Shown: in pieces, positions 1 to 10,134 of the stretch | How the letters are laid out: every line of letters begins with the position of its first letter | How positions within the stretch are numbered: position 1 is the stretch's first letter | From: Dipteris shenzhenensis | Lineage: Eukaryota > Polypodiophyta > Polypodiopsida > Gleicheniales | Reading direction: 5' to 3' (one strand) | NCBI GenBank assembly: GCA_047967505.1 | Contig: CM106539.1 | DNA: 64,000 nt | Made by a program: the position numbers and the translations under genes | The notes under the pieces: generated by a model | What the model saw: only the letters and a program-made list of their open reading frames with translations | Told to the model about the DNA's origin: nothing | The model's database searches: none

Positions 1-59
1 TCATAGTACATTTTAACAAGCTATCCCAATCAAGTCATGTTGTTGATCTAGATCATATC

Positions 60-851
60 CGTCTATCTTCTTGGTCCAATTCTCTTCAATCATTTCTTTT
101 TGCTCATGAGTTATGCTCTCAACTTAGCTAGTTGATATATTCTAAGTACTTAACAGATGGCTTGCTTTGTTGAAGGCTGGACTATGTGTTTGTTCATTGC
201 TCTAAGGATCCCCATTTCTTCCTCTGAAATCTTCTACCGTCGCTAGAGGTTTCTTCTCGTGGTGGCTGTAGATTTATTGCCTATTATGATAGAAGATTGA
301 AGCAATAGATTTTTGCCTCGAGATTCTCCTCAATAGTCTTGGCACTGTGATGATGTTTTGGAATCCAGAACCTTGCCTTTCCTTTTGGCTAATGTTTCAT
401 GCTTTTTCTAAACTCTGGTCAAATGTAAAGTTGATTGGTCATTTTTTGCCATTGTTTTAACCTTATGGTAGCCAAGAAGGAAGCTATTTTCAATGCCATA
501 TGTTGGTTGTTTGGCTAGCAACTTAACGGTTCAAGGCCAAACCATTTTAAAAAGGGGGAGCAAATTTTGCAACATTTTTTCATTCTTTGGTCCTCTATGG
601 ATTGAGACTCTTCTATTGGCAAGCACTTTTATAAATGGCAAATTTTCATGAAAAATCTCTTGTTTCTTAAGTGGTTATTGCTGTATTTATTTAGGAGAAC
701 CATTGATCTTGAGAATGTATTTAATTTGGAGGAGGATGAGCATGCTCATACTCATATTTTGCTACATCCTGAGGATGGAGTTCTCAGTCATTTCAGCAAA
801 GTTTCAATGGCAAAACATTTGTGGGATTCTTTGGAGAGGTCACATTCATAG
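60..851 (+). pseudogene. Decayed Copia Gag-like remnant
   Basis: An open stretch at 648-851 ends in a pattern like the UBN2/Copia Gag core, with a charged run followed by spaced hydrophobics and the signature K-x-x-W-D-S-L-E near 815-840. A weaker W-containing stretch around 80-120 recalls the start of Gag, but it lies too far upstream for a normal Gag, so the two may come from different copies. Many stops separate them. The identification rests on a short motif only and could be chance. Confidence 0.28.
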
Positions 852-1271
852 GAACATAATTTTTTGCCTCTATTTTATGCTTTCACCCTGATTCTATATT
901 GGCATTTTGATGTAGCATGCATATATATTCTTTCTCTTCACTTTGTAGACAAGTCCATGTCATGATAAATGACATTGTTAAGACCTTACTTCTTTATGCA
1001 AAGAAATCATTTTTTCTTGTTTTTGGAAGCCAATCGTATCCCACATTACTTATCACTATGTAAGGATGACTAAGGTATAACACATATGGAGTTTTGAGGG
1101 TCAAGCAACTTTATAGAGTCACATTAATCAATCAATACACTACTCTTGTGTTGTCAATTGATACCATGTCTTTGACTATATCCAAAACCTTGTAATAATC
1201 ATGTAAATTGATGTAGAATGCTCCCATTTCATATCACTTGTTGATGATTGTGCAATACTCTACCTATTTTG

Positions 1272-1720
1272 CATTGAGGGGGAGTGTCGATATTTTTACA
1301 TCATGATGATTAAAGGGGTTTAAATAGATATTCACATGATAGGTGGATATAGATATTGGATAGGATTTGGACTAGGAGATGAGGACTTGGTTTCCTATTT
1401 AATGGGTTTTCACCCCCTTGTAGTGCATGGATCACTCTTAGCCTTCCTTGATGAAGATGATAGTCAATGCCATCTTATGTGTTCACTCCACTCTTGTGGT
1501 TCACTAGTTTCTCTCCTTTCCTCCTTCATGAGCTTCCTCTTGTGTGAGAGCCCTCTCCATCTATTTCTTGACACCCAAGAGTGTGGAGCAATTTTCATTA
1601 GCAAATTTTTATACATGATCCTCGGTACTCTCTTTAGGTTCAAGAATACATAAGATGGCTTTTACGTCTCACTTTATCCTAGAATAGGTATAACTCAATT
1701 TGGAGGTCAATTGATATGTC
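1272..1720 (+). mobile_element. Polypurine tract and candidate LTR edge
   Basis: A purine tract ending GAGGGGGAG (1275-1284) is followed at 1285 by TGTCGA, the arrangement expected where a plus-strand Copia internal region meets its 3' LTR. About 430 bp later, near 1712-1730, a degraded match to the tRNA-Met primer-binding site (GATATGTCAGAGC against TGGTATCAGAGC) occurs. That would make 1285 to about 1710 an LTR. No matching second LTR was found, so the boundaries are uncertain. Confidence 0.3.
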
Positions 1721-3400
1721 AGAGCTAGAACCACCATGGACTCTAGTTATAATCCCTAGAACTAGTCGTTCCCTCTACAACATCAAAATTCCCTTGGGGT
1801 TACTCCATTAGTTAGAAGTGCAAACAACCTTTTGTTTGGAGAGCTCTTATCCTTTCAATTATGAGGTGATCATTGCATTATTTCACATTGCATTTTTGTT
1901 TGTCCATTTAGGATTAATAACTCCCTTCGACCTAATTTCATTACCCATCTATTTTACCCTAGATTGGTAGTTTCGTCGGCAATTAGAATTGGATCTTTGA
2001 AAATTGTACAATTAAGGGAAGAATATTTGGTTGATTTTTGCTAAGAGTTTACTTTTATATTCCCCTCCTAAGTTATCATTTTTGTTCTCTTTGGTCTTTA
2101 ATACTTTTTCCATTTGTGATATTGCTTCATTTTGTCTCTTTGTATCTTTACTATGGTTGTTCTTATCTGGTTATGGCATATTTGATTGTCCTTCCCTCTT
2201 GGATCTTGTTGATTATAGTCAGGTTGATACCATTGTTGAGTACTATGATATGTTCACTCAAAAAAATAAGAAAAGAAAGTAAAATAAACATGGGAAAGCT
2301 CCATTGACAAGTTGAGCAAAAGATTAGAAGCTAACTCCATAGCCACATAATAAAAATAAGGGATTGGACTTTATTAATCCTTTAATCGTAATAAATTTGC
2401 ACAAATGGACCCATAGAGATTCTTGCACATCACACACATGTTTTTGAGTACATAGTCATGGTGCTACATGGTAGACCATAAATGTCAAACACTTTATCAA
2501 GGGTCCATGTCGATAAGAGCCCTAGGTAAACATGTGGCCAAAATGCAGTGTTTGTTCCAAGCAACACTAGACACACATCATTAGGGAGATGGGATCTCAA
2601 AAGGGCCCCACAAGGATTGGACTAGGGGAGGATCGATGGGCTAATGCTAACCTGTGGGATCCCAAGGAGGCCTCAATCCCCATGGTGATGTGTAAAGGTG
2701 GTAGATGGTGGGTTCAATTGTGGGCGTAACCCATTTGGTTACATGAGGGGACCACTTCTCATCCCAAATTCAAAATTTCAAAGTTCAAAAATTAAATTGC
2801 TCATCTCTCTCTCCTCCTTCCTTTGACTGTGTTCCACCATCCCCCTCCTCCACATGTATGCTTCTCCACCTCCTCCTTCCCCCATTGTTCTTACTACTCC
2901 TCCTCCATCCTTCCACCATGTGTTCCTTCCTCCAACTATGTGCTCCCCCTTCAACCTATCTACTCCCGTCACTTGTGTGCTCCCTCCAATATGCCCTTTC
3001 TTTTATTCATGCTTTCTCCCTCCTCCTTTTGCCTAGCATTGACCTATTGCTTGCCTCCTCTCCTCCTTCATATCCTACCTTAGCTGCATCTCATCCATTA
3101 TTATCTTCTATGTTCTCCATTTCATTATGCTATTAGGGCCCTCTATCATCTCTTTGCACTTTCTACCTACTCATGGTGCATTAAAAAAAACTCAAACGAG
3201 TATCATTTGGACTTGCAGTTCCATGGAGGCTCAATATGCAAGGACTTGAATTTTGAGGTGCTAGAAAGATGATCAAAGTGAGTGCCAAATCTTCCCTTGC
3301 AAGGAAAGAAGAATATTGCAATGCCTTGGGTGAAAGCTAACTTGTATCTTGTAGACCTATGAGACCCCTCCATTTCATATAATGCATGATTTTGTTCAGT
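1721..3400. other. No recognisable gene; pyrimidine-rich tract
   Basis: No coding family is recognisable. Reading frames here are short, and those between 2820 and 3140 come from a CT-rich low-complexity tract (runs of CCTCCT, CTCCTT). The rest is AT-rich sequence that may be degenerate retrotransposon. Confidence 0.5.
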
Positions 3401-3404
3401 TTGT

Positions 3405-3605
3405 TAAAAAAGTTGGCCTCAAAGCAAGAGGGATTGCAAGAAGCACTCTCAAACCTAGATGAGGCAAAAAAGGATCTCCATGATAAAGAAATTGCATTGG
3501 CATTGGAGTGAGAAGCATCACTCGTAAACCTAGTTGAGAGAAAGAGGACTTTAGCAAGATGTATGCATTCCCAGATTCAAGCATCCTTGGAGAAGATGAC
3601 ACAAT
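3405..3605 (+). pseudogene. Short coiled-coil-like coding remnant
   Basis: One plus-strand frame reads about 65 residues rich in Lys, Glu, Leu and Ala with heptad-like spacing (for example SNLDEAKKDLHDKE), interrupted by one stop codon. This is typical of a coiled coil, but no family can be named. It could belong to a transposon-encoded protein or a host gene fragment, or be chance composition. Confidence 0.22.
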
Positions 3606-3944
3606 GAAAATATGTCTCTAGTCTATGGCGGAAGCACTAGCAAAAAGTGGTGTGCTCAAGAAAGGTGAATTCTAGCTACTAGGTTGGTGTAAAGTATTTT
3701 CATAAAACATTACAAGAAGACATTGAGGTGGGTTCTAAATAGACCTAGCATCCCATCAACTATTTGAAGACAAGAGGAATGGGAAACATTATCAATGGAT
3801 GGGCATGGAACATTTCAAATTCTAGTGCCCACATGGATAATACCTCATCCTAGACACCAAGTTCTTGAAGCCCTTCAAATGAGCACTAGCAAGATCTTCC
3901 CATTGTGAGGTTTGTTGGATAGTGTCTACTAAGCATTACTGAGG

Positions 3945-4387
3945 AAGAACTCATCTATCTTCTGGTTGCAAGCTCGAGGAGCTTGCTTGAGCCCATACAA
4001 GGCTTTCTTCAGTCGGTAAAATCTAGTAAATCGGCCATTGCTCATGCGTAGCAATTGCTAACGTTGACCGAAGAGTGGCCATCCTAGCAATAGGAGCAAA
4101 GGTGGACCATCATAATCAACCCCATCTCGCTATGAGTATCATTTGGCCAAGGCGGGCTTTATGTTTATCCACAATACCTTCTGATGTGTACTTGGTCTTG
4201 TAGACGAATATGACACCAATGACTCAACGACGCCAAGGTCGGGACACTAACTCCTAGGTCCCATTTCTTTCACTGGAGTCCAACTCCAATTCCATGGACT
4301 TCTTCCAGTGTGTCTGAGAAAGAGCTTCTTGGACAGTTGAGGATTCTTTGTCTTTGAAAATGCCGGACATTAAGGAGTAGTTAGCTT
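3945..4387 (-). pseudogene. Copia D: reverse transcriptase N-terminal fragment
   Basis: The minus strand encodes the start of a Copia reverse transcriptase in broken frames. It has an N-Y-S-L-M opening, then a W-K-K-S-M-E-L-E linker, V-Y-K-T-K-Y-T-S-E-G-I-V-D-K-H-K-A-R-L, F-A-P-I-A-R-M-A-T, and finally the conserved ALYGLKQAPRA near 3990. It stops around residue FFLS at about 3945 and the rest of the RT is absent. Sequence style differs from element A, which follows immediately on its right, and agrees with the Gag-protease-integrase half at 16.9-19.4 kb on the same strand. I infer both are one element split by A. Confidence 0.7.
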
Positions 4388-4738
4388 ATAGTGGGCCTTG
4401 TTAGAAAATGGAAATCCTCTGGTTAGAAAAATGAAATCCCATTGTTGGGTGTTGGAAGCAATGAAAGCTCAAAAATAGAAGCACAATGGAGAAAAACAAG
4501 ATGTTGTAATAGATTGCTCCAAAACTGAAGTGTGGAGGCTCAAGGGAGAGCCAACATAACAAAACCCTAAGGCTAACTGTCCTAACTGGACTAAGTGTCC
4601 TAACTAACCTAGATGGTACATAAACTAACTGTACCAATAGTCCTAACTGACTATAACTAGGCCTACAAGGCTCATACCAAGATATAAGTGGCATCTATGG
4701 ATAGCCCATGAGACAGCCTACAAACACCCCTCCATGGT
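4388..4738 (-). repeat. Copia A: 3' LTR (outer edge approximate) and polypurine tract
   Basis: On the minus strand a purine tract (ATGGAGGGG, 4727-4736) is followed by TGTTTGTAGG starting at 4726, the usual junction of internal region and 3' LTR. The LTR should run down to about 4388, where reverse transcriptase sequence of element D begins. The partner 5' LTR was not found near 16.87 kb, so the low-coordinate edge cannot be fixed by comparison. Confidence 0.5.
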
Positions 4739-4931
4739 ATGGGTTGAAATATCCTGGACATGGCTTAGGATACCTAAATATCTAGTGTCATGGTTGCACA
4801 TGTTCGTCCGTAGGGATATAGCAACCTATGACTGTACAGTGTACAACAGATCAAGTTACAAAAGATACTAAGTTTAAAGCTTGCCGAAAAGCCCCAAAAC
4901 TTAGGTTCAGGTAGAGCCTTCGTAAAAAGAT

Positions 4932-5442
4932 TTACCAAGTTGTCTTCAGTGGGAACATAAGACAGCCAAATATCACTTGCTGATAATCACTCTCTGACAT
5001 AGTGATAGTGAACCTCAATGTGCTTTGTGCGAGCATGGAAAACTGGATTCCGTGCAACAACCAAAGCACTCTGACTATCAGTGAAGATGACGGTAGGAGC
5101 AGTTTGACATGCACAAAGATCTGCAAGTAGCTTCCGAAGCCAAACACACTCCACTATAGCTGTAAAAGTGGCTCTGTAGTCAGCTTCACAGCTAGAAGTA
5201 GCAGTTAACTGTACTCTGCTTCTTGCTGAAACAAGAAACACATGAAGTACCAAGGATAAAACAATTGCCACTATGTGACACACGAGTGTCAGAACAACCA
5301 GCCCAATCACTATCAGTGAACCCATGCATGACAACTGAAGTATCAGCCCCATAAGGACTAAATGAGTGCCTTTAAGATATCTGAAAACACGCTTCACGAC
5401 ATGCCAATGGTGCATAGATGGGCTGTTCATATATCTGCTCAA
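4932..5442 (-). pseudogene. Copia A: RNase H domain (broken)
   Basis: This is the C-terminal RNase H of a Ty1/Copia polyprotein, which degrades the RNA strand during reverse transcription. Recognisable segments are ATSSCEADYRATFTA with its Glu, a VWLRKLLADL stretch, FTDSQSALVVARNP with its Asp, and HARTKHIEVHYHYVRE. The middle (5190-5340) is frame-shifted and the last part continues in another frame below 4987. It follows RT at 5.46-6.63 kb in the order expected for a minus-strand Copia. It is close in style to element C at 46.5-47 kb. Confidence 0.85.
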
Positions 5443-6014
5443 CTGTGAAACAACATGCTATAGATCAAGTCTCGTATGGCATAGGTAAATCAAACAACCA
5501 ACTGCCTGCTGATAGAGAGTGACATCACATGTACCGCTGCCATCCTCACAAAAGAAGTGAAAACCAGTCTCTAATGGTGTGGATACTGGCTTGCAATCGT
5601 CAAACTGAAAACGTTGTAAAAGCTGTCCAATGTACTTGGATTGTGACATCAAAATGTCCTCCTCACTGCCAGCAAATTAAATGCCCAGATAGTAGTGTAA
5701 AAGACCAAGATCAAACATAGCAAATGTGTGCTGCAAATCAATTTTAAAATCTGCAATTTGCTGAGCATGTGTCCCAGTTACAAGCATGTCATCCACATAA
5801 AGGACTAAAATCACCAAATCTGTCCCATGCTTGCGGATGTAAAGGGTAGCCTCTGTGGGGATGTTCCGAAAGCCAAGTGTGAGCAAATGAGAATGAGTTC
5901 TCGAATACCAAGCCCGAGGTGCCTGCTTCAATCCATAGAGGGCCTTTTTCAAAGCGGCATACCTTGCTTTCAGAACCTTCAACCTTAAAGCCAGGAGGTT
6001 GGAAAATATAGACC

Positions 6015-6213
6015 TCTTAATATCAAGCTGATGTATCTGCTAATGAAAGTGGGCAGCAAAGGCAATAACAATGAAAGTGTCTTAATATCAAGCTGATGTA
6101 TCTGCTAATGAAAGTGGGCAGCAAAGGCAATAACAAACGGAAAGCTGTCTTAATATCAAGCTGATGTATCTGCTAATGAAAGTGGGCCGCAAAGGCAATA
6201 ACAATGCGAATGG
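6015..6213. repeat. Tandem triplication inside Copia A RT
   Basis: A unit of about 57 bp beginning TCTTAATATCAAGC occurs three times, starting at 6015, 6080 and 6148, separated by 8-12 bp linkers. Copies are nearly identical. The periods (65 and 68 bp) are not multiples of three. Confidence 0.85.
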
Positions 6214-6403
6214 TAGTGATCCTGGAAGTGGGAGAAAAAGTCTCCTCAAAGTCAATGCCATGCTACTAAGCATAGCCCTTAGCAACAAGACGGCGGGCTT
6301 TGTAACGATCCACTGAACCATCAGCTTTCCGTTTGATCTTGTAAACCCACTTAGTTCCAATGGCATTCTTGCCATGAGGCAAATCACACAACTCCCAAGT
6401 GTC

Positions 6404-6631
6404 ATTCTGATGGATAAAATCCAATTCAACTTGCATGACCTTCATCCAAGGCATCTTGATGACATAAGGGCTTTTCATTGCATGCTGTAGCAACCAAAGC
6501 ATAAGCAATCATTCTAATGGATAGAATCCAATTCAGCTTGCATGACCTTCATCCAACAATCATTTTGAAAGGCATCTTGATGACGTAAGGGCTCTTCATT
6601 GCATGCTGTAGCAACCAAAGCATAAGCAACA
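6404..6631. repeat. Tandem duplication inside Copia A RT
   Basis: A block of about 105-120 bp beginning ATTCTGATGGATAAAATCC is repeated directly. The first copy is about 6404-6509 and the second about 6510-6631. The second carries an extra insertion of about 16 bp and several substitutions, so this duplication is older than that in element B. Confidence 0.8.
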
Positions 6632-6937
6632 AAACTAGCATGCTCTTTCCAGACAGTTACTCTCGTACGGGCTGGCAAAGGAGTATCTTGTTTCCTGTCT
6701 TTTAATGTGTCAAGGAGCCAACGGGGTATCTTTTTAGGCTCCTGAATTTCTGCTCTTTCCTAGTCAAGAGCCCTGTGCAAATGATCCTGATCAATGAGAG
6801 GCATATCAGGCTAAATATCTGGCTGCACATGTGGCTCTTAATGACCAGCAGATGGAGGAGGTACAACCTCAGATGGAACATCATCCTGAGCATCGGATGG
6901 AAACAAAGGCATCAAGTTGTCAAAAATATCTGGGGCA
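6632..6937 (-). pseudogene. Copia A: integrase-RT linker
   Basis: This is the proline- and serine-rich spacer that normally separates integrase from RT in Copia polyproteins. The minus-strand frame at 6838-7020 reads acidic and proline-rich residues with stops. No catalytic function is expected from this segment. Confidence 0.5.
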
Positions 6938-8040
6938 TCAACAACAAGCTGATTTTGACAGTCCAGCAAAGGCATAGACTCTAGAGGTAGATTCATCAAA
7001 CACAACATCTCGACTGACAAAACACTTGCCCATGCAGGGCTGGTAGAGCTTATAGCCCTTGCTCTCTAAGCTATACCCAATAAAAATGCACTTGACAGCT
7101 TTATCATCCAACTTAGTGCGTGTTTGTGAAGGCACATGAGCATAAGCTAAGCATCCAAAAGTCCTCATGTGAGAAATGTGAGGCTTACGACTCGTCCAAG
7201 CCTCATAAGGTGTGATAAATTGCAATGCCTTTGTGAAACATCTGTTCAAGATGTAATTAGCACACATGACCGCATCCAACCACAACTTGTTAGGCAAATG
7301 TTTGCCTTTCAACATGCACCTGGCCATCTCCATCACTGACCTATTTTTTCGCTCAGCCACAGGACTCTATTGAGGAATATAAGGCACCGTGCATCAATGA
7401 TGTCATCCACATAAAGCCAAAAAAACAGCAAACTCCTTTGACATGTATTCACCCCCCTGTCTGTATTAAGGTGAGCAATGTGCAGCCCAATCTCATTCTC
7501 AACCAAGGCAATAAAGGTTGAAGCATGAAGAAACTTCAGATTTGGATTTCAAGGCGAAAATCCAAGTGTACCTGGTGAAGTCGTCAATAATAAAAGTGAC
7601 AAAATAATAGAAGCCCCCAAGAGCTGCAACCCTCATGGGTCCACAAACATCACTATGAACCAGATAAAGCTTGCGTGAAGCACCAACTCTCCCATCCTTG
7701 GGAAACACAGCACGGTGCATCTTACCAAGCAAGCAGGGTTCACAAACACGCTTTAAAGGCATATGCATTTTGGGAAGATTAACAACCATACCGTCCTTAC
7801 ATAACTTTACCAAAGCTCCAAAATTGAGGTGTCCAAACCTCTCATGCCACAAATGAGTATCTGCCATGGTAGAATCAATAGCATAGGCATGTGCATCGGC
7901 AAGTGCAGCATCATCAACTGAACATCTGTCATAAGCATCAAGTCTATAAAGACCACTAGACAATGTGCTAGTCAAAACCAGGATAAAGGCATGTGTAACA
8001 TCATACACTGCACACCTCACACCATCAAAAATAACCTCAA
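6938..8040 (-). pseudogene. Copia A: GAG-pre-integrase and integrase core
   Basis: Integrase inserts element cDNA into the genome. Reading down from 8020 there is the pre-integrase zinc region (HLWHERFGHLNFGAL, then CEPCLLGKMHR, the H-H-C-C binding set), then HSDVCGPMRVAALGG (first catalytic Asp) and FIIDDFTRYTWIF. A short frame-shifted part follows with TDRGGEYMS (second Asp, about 7450), and then AERKNRSVMEMARCML (Glu, about 7350). Downstream is the conserved RTFGCLAYAHVPSQ block and IFIGYSLESKGYKLY. The upstream protease and most of Gag are missing because the sequence stops at about 8040. Confidence 0.85.
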
Positions 8041-8144
8041 AGGCACTTGAGCTTGCTCAGCGGTTTTTTATTCATACTTAATGAAGTACTTTTCTTTTAA
8101 AAATAATAATAATAAAAACCTGAAAGCCACATGTAGCAATGGCT
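8041..8144. other. Filler at the A/B junction
   Basis: About 100 bp of AT-rich sequence (runs of ATAATAATAATA) lies between the broken integrase end of element A and the truncated left LTR of element B. It matches neither element. It probably marks a deletion that removed the outer 40 bp or so of the B LTR, the target duplication and the adjoining part of A. Confidence 0.5.
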
Positions 8145-8375
8145 TAGGAGAGAGGGCACAGCTAGAGAGCACACCACAAATGACTAAGTGTACACTAGAT
8201 TTAGTTGAAAAAATAGAATATATATAAACCCTTTTAGGGTTAGGGTTAGGGGATCTAACCCTTTCCTTTATAGCACTCTACAAGGTTAGTGCTATGCACA
8301 TATGATCACGTGATGGTGCTATGCACACATGATCACATGATGTTGAGCGTGAACTCTCAACACCTTCCCTCAAGA
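8145..8375 (-). repeat. Copia B: truncated 3' LTR and polypurine tract
   Basis: On the minus strand the LTR begins TGTTGAGAGTTCACGC at 8362, preceded by the purine tract TTGAGGGAAGG (8363-8373). It matches the 5' LTR to 8145 and then the match stops, so the last 40 bp or so are lost. It carries the telomere-like AGGGTTAGGGTTAGGGG near 8236-8254. Confidence 0.85.
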
Positions 8376-8576
8376 TCAACATCATGAAGTAGGCCTTCCC
8401 TCAAGATGATGATTCTGGGGAATCGAAGAAGAACTGAGCATTACATTCCATCACACCCCTTTAATGGGAATGTCCTTCCTCTGCGTCAAACCAAGAGCTA
8501 GTCGGTGTTTCTCGAATAGCTCTTTACCGAGTGGTTTGGTAAAGATGTCTGCAACATTCTCTTTGCTATCATAATG

Positions 8577-8945
8577 CTACAGTGTGATGTCACCAAGTAA
8601 CACTCGTTCTCTGATGAAGTGCTCTATGACATCAATGTGCTTTGTCCTGGAGTGATATACTGAATTTTTTGCCAATGCTTGAGCCGATTGATTATCACAG
8701 TATATTGTTGTTCGCTTTGACTCATCAAAGTTATCTGTTTCTGACAATAGTCTTCTGAACCATATAGCCTCACATGCACCTGTAGTGAGTGCCCTATATT
8801 CTGCTTCAGTCGAAGACAAAGAAACAGTTCGCTGTTTGTTTGACAACCATGATATAGCACCTTGACCAAGGAAAAATGCATATCCTTGTGTCGATCTCCT
8901 GGTCTCATGATCTCCGGCATAGTCACTGTCACAGTATCCATGCAA
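8577..8945 (-). pseudogene. Copia B: RNase H domain
   Basis: The 122-residue frame reads as the C-terminal RNase H of a Copia polyprotein: [19 protein letters not shown] (first Asp), [21 protein letters not shown] (Glu), [14 protein letters not shown] (Asp) and [16 protein letters not shown]. It is the best preserved part of this element. It is joined to RT above through a one-base frameshift near 8940. Confidence 0.88.
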
Positions 8946-10047
8946 CCAGATGACTTCCTCTGTATTCTATCCCAAACTGTCTTGTACCTCTGATGTATCT
9001 CAAGACTCTTTTGACTGCATTCCAATGAGACTGTTTTGGATTTGCCATAAACTGTGCTAGTGAGCTTACTGCATAACAAATATCTGGCCGTGTGATTGTC
9101 AGATATATAATAGATCCAATGAGCTGCCTATAGTATCTGTCATTGACTATAGGCTTTTCTGAATCTTTAGTAAGTTTCAAACTCTGTTCCATGGGAGTGG
9201 CTGCAATCTTACAATCTGCCATATGAAACTTCTTCAGGAGACTGTCAACATACTTGAGCTGACTCATGAATAAGCTATCTGAATCTCTCCAGAACTCAAT
9301 TTCAAGACAATAGTGCATAAGTCCAAGATCTTTCATGTCGAACTCTGCAGATAAGTCTTGTTTCAATTTTCTGATGAAGCTATCCTTGCTTCCTGTCACA
9401 ATCAGATCATCTACGTACAAAAGTGCAATAGTAATGTCTTCCCCTTAAACTTTGTAGTAGAGAGTATGATCTGCATTGGATTTCATGTATCCCAGATTAG
9501 CAAAATACTTGTCGATTCTTCTGTAGCAACTTCTCGGTACTTGCTTTAAGCCATAGAGACTTTTCTTGAGATGACAAACCTTATTCTCCTTTCCTGATTC
9601 AACATAATCTGCTGGTTGTTGCATGTAGACTTCCTCGTCTAGGTAACCATTAAGAAATGCATTCTTGACATCAAGCTGATACACATTCCATTTGCTGAGT
9701 GTTGCTAGTGATATCAAGAACCGTATGGAATCCATCTTTGCTACTGAAGCATAAGTCTCATCATAGTCTTGACCATGTTGTTGTGCAAATCCTTTTGCAA
9801 CTAGTCTGGCTTTGTATTTTTGGATACTGCCATCTGGATTGGACTTTACTTTGTATACCCATTCGTTTGCTATGGCCTTCTTTCCTGGTAGAAGGTCGCA
9901 TAATTTCCAAGTATTATTCTTATACAAAGCATCCATTTCTTCATTCATAGCAGTTTGGCATTCTGGCTTGTCTACTGCGTCTTCAAAGTACACTGGCTCT
10001 TCTGTAGCCATGATGGTAGTCATAAGAGCATAGTTGGTGGTTTCCAC
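8929..10047 (-). pseudogene. Copia B: reverse transcriptase
   Basis: RT copies element RNA into DNA. The upper part (10047-9445) holds NEWVYKVKSNPDGSIQKYKA, VAKMDSIRFL, the QLDVKNAFLNGYLDEEVYM block with its Asp, and KKSLYGLKQVPRS. A stop at 9445 separates it from the lower part (9420-8929), which holds the catalytic YVDDLIVTGSKDS, LKYVDSLLKKFHM and IGSIIYLTITRPDICYAVS. The YVDD Asp pair is intact, but the stop and frameshift prevent a continuous polyprotein. Confidence 0.88.
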
Positions 10048-10134
10048 CTGAATTGCTTTGCCTTTCTGAGCATATGTTAATCTGGCTAGTGGTCTGCTTT
10101 CCCTAGTGGACCGTCTAAGCTGCTGTGGCTCTGC

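Larger units (their letters stand above)
5458..6631 (-). pseudogene. Copia A: reverse transcriptase (broken)
   Basis: Ty1/Copia reverse transcriptase, spread over several frames. Visible motifs include GTKWVYKIKRKADGSVDRYKA (6290-6350), KKALYGLKQAPRAWY (about 5930), the catalytic LYVDDMLVTG (about 5790), the SQSKYIGQLLQRF block and QAVGCLIYLCHTR. A stop follows HYYLGI at 5677. Two internal tandem duplications (6015-6213 and 6404-6631) break the coding frame. All catalytic Asp residues of the YVDD box are present, but the protein could not be made from this copy. Confidence 0.85.

Noticed and set aside
2778-3136. Pro/Ser/Leu-rich frames
   Set aside because: Produced by a CT-rich low-complexity tract; three frames are open at the same time.
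8230-8270. Interstitial telomere
   Set aside because: Only three TTAGGG-type units, present in both LTRs of Copia B, so it is part of the LTR and not a telomeric remnant.
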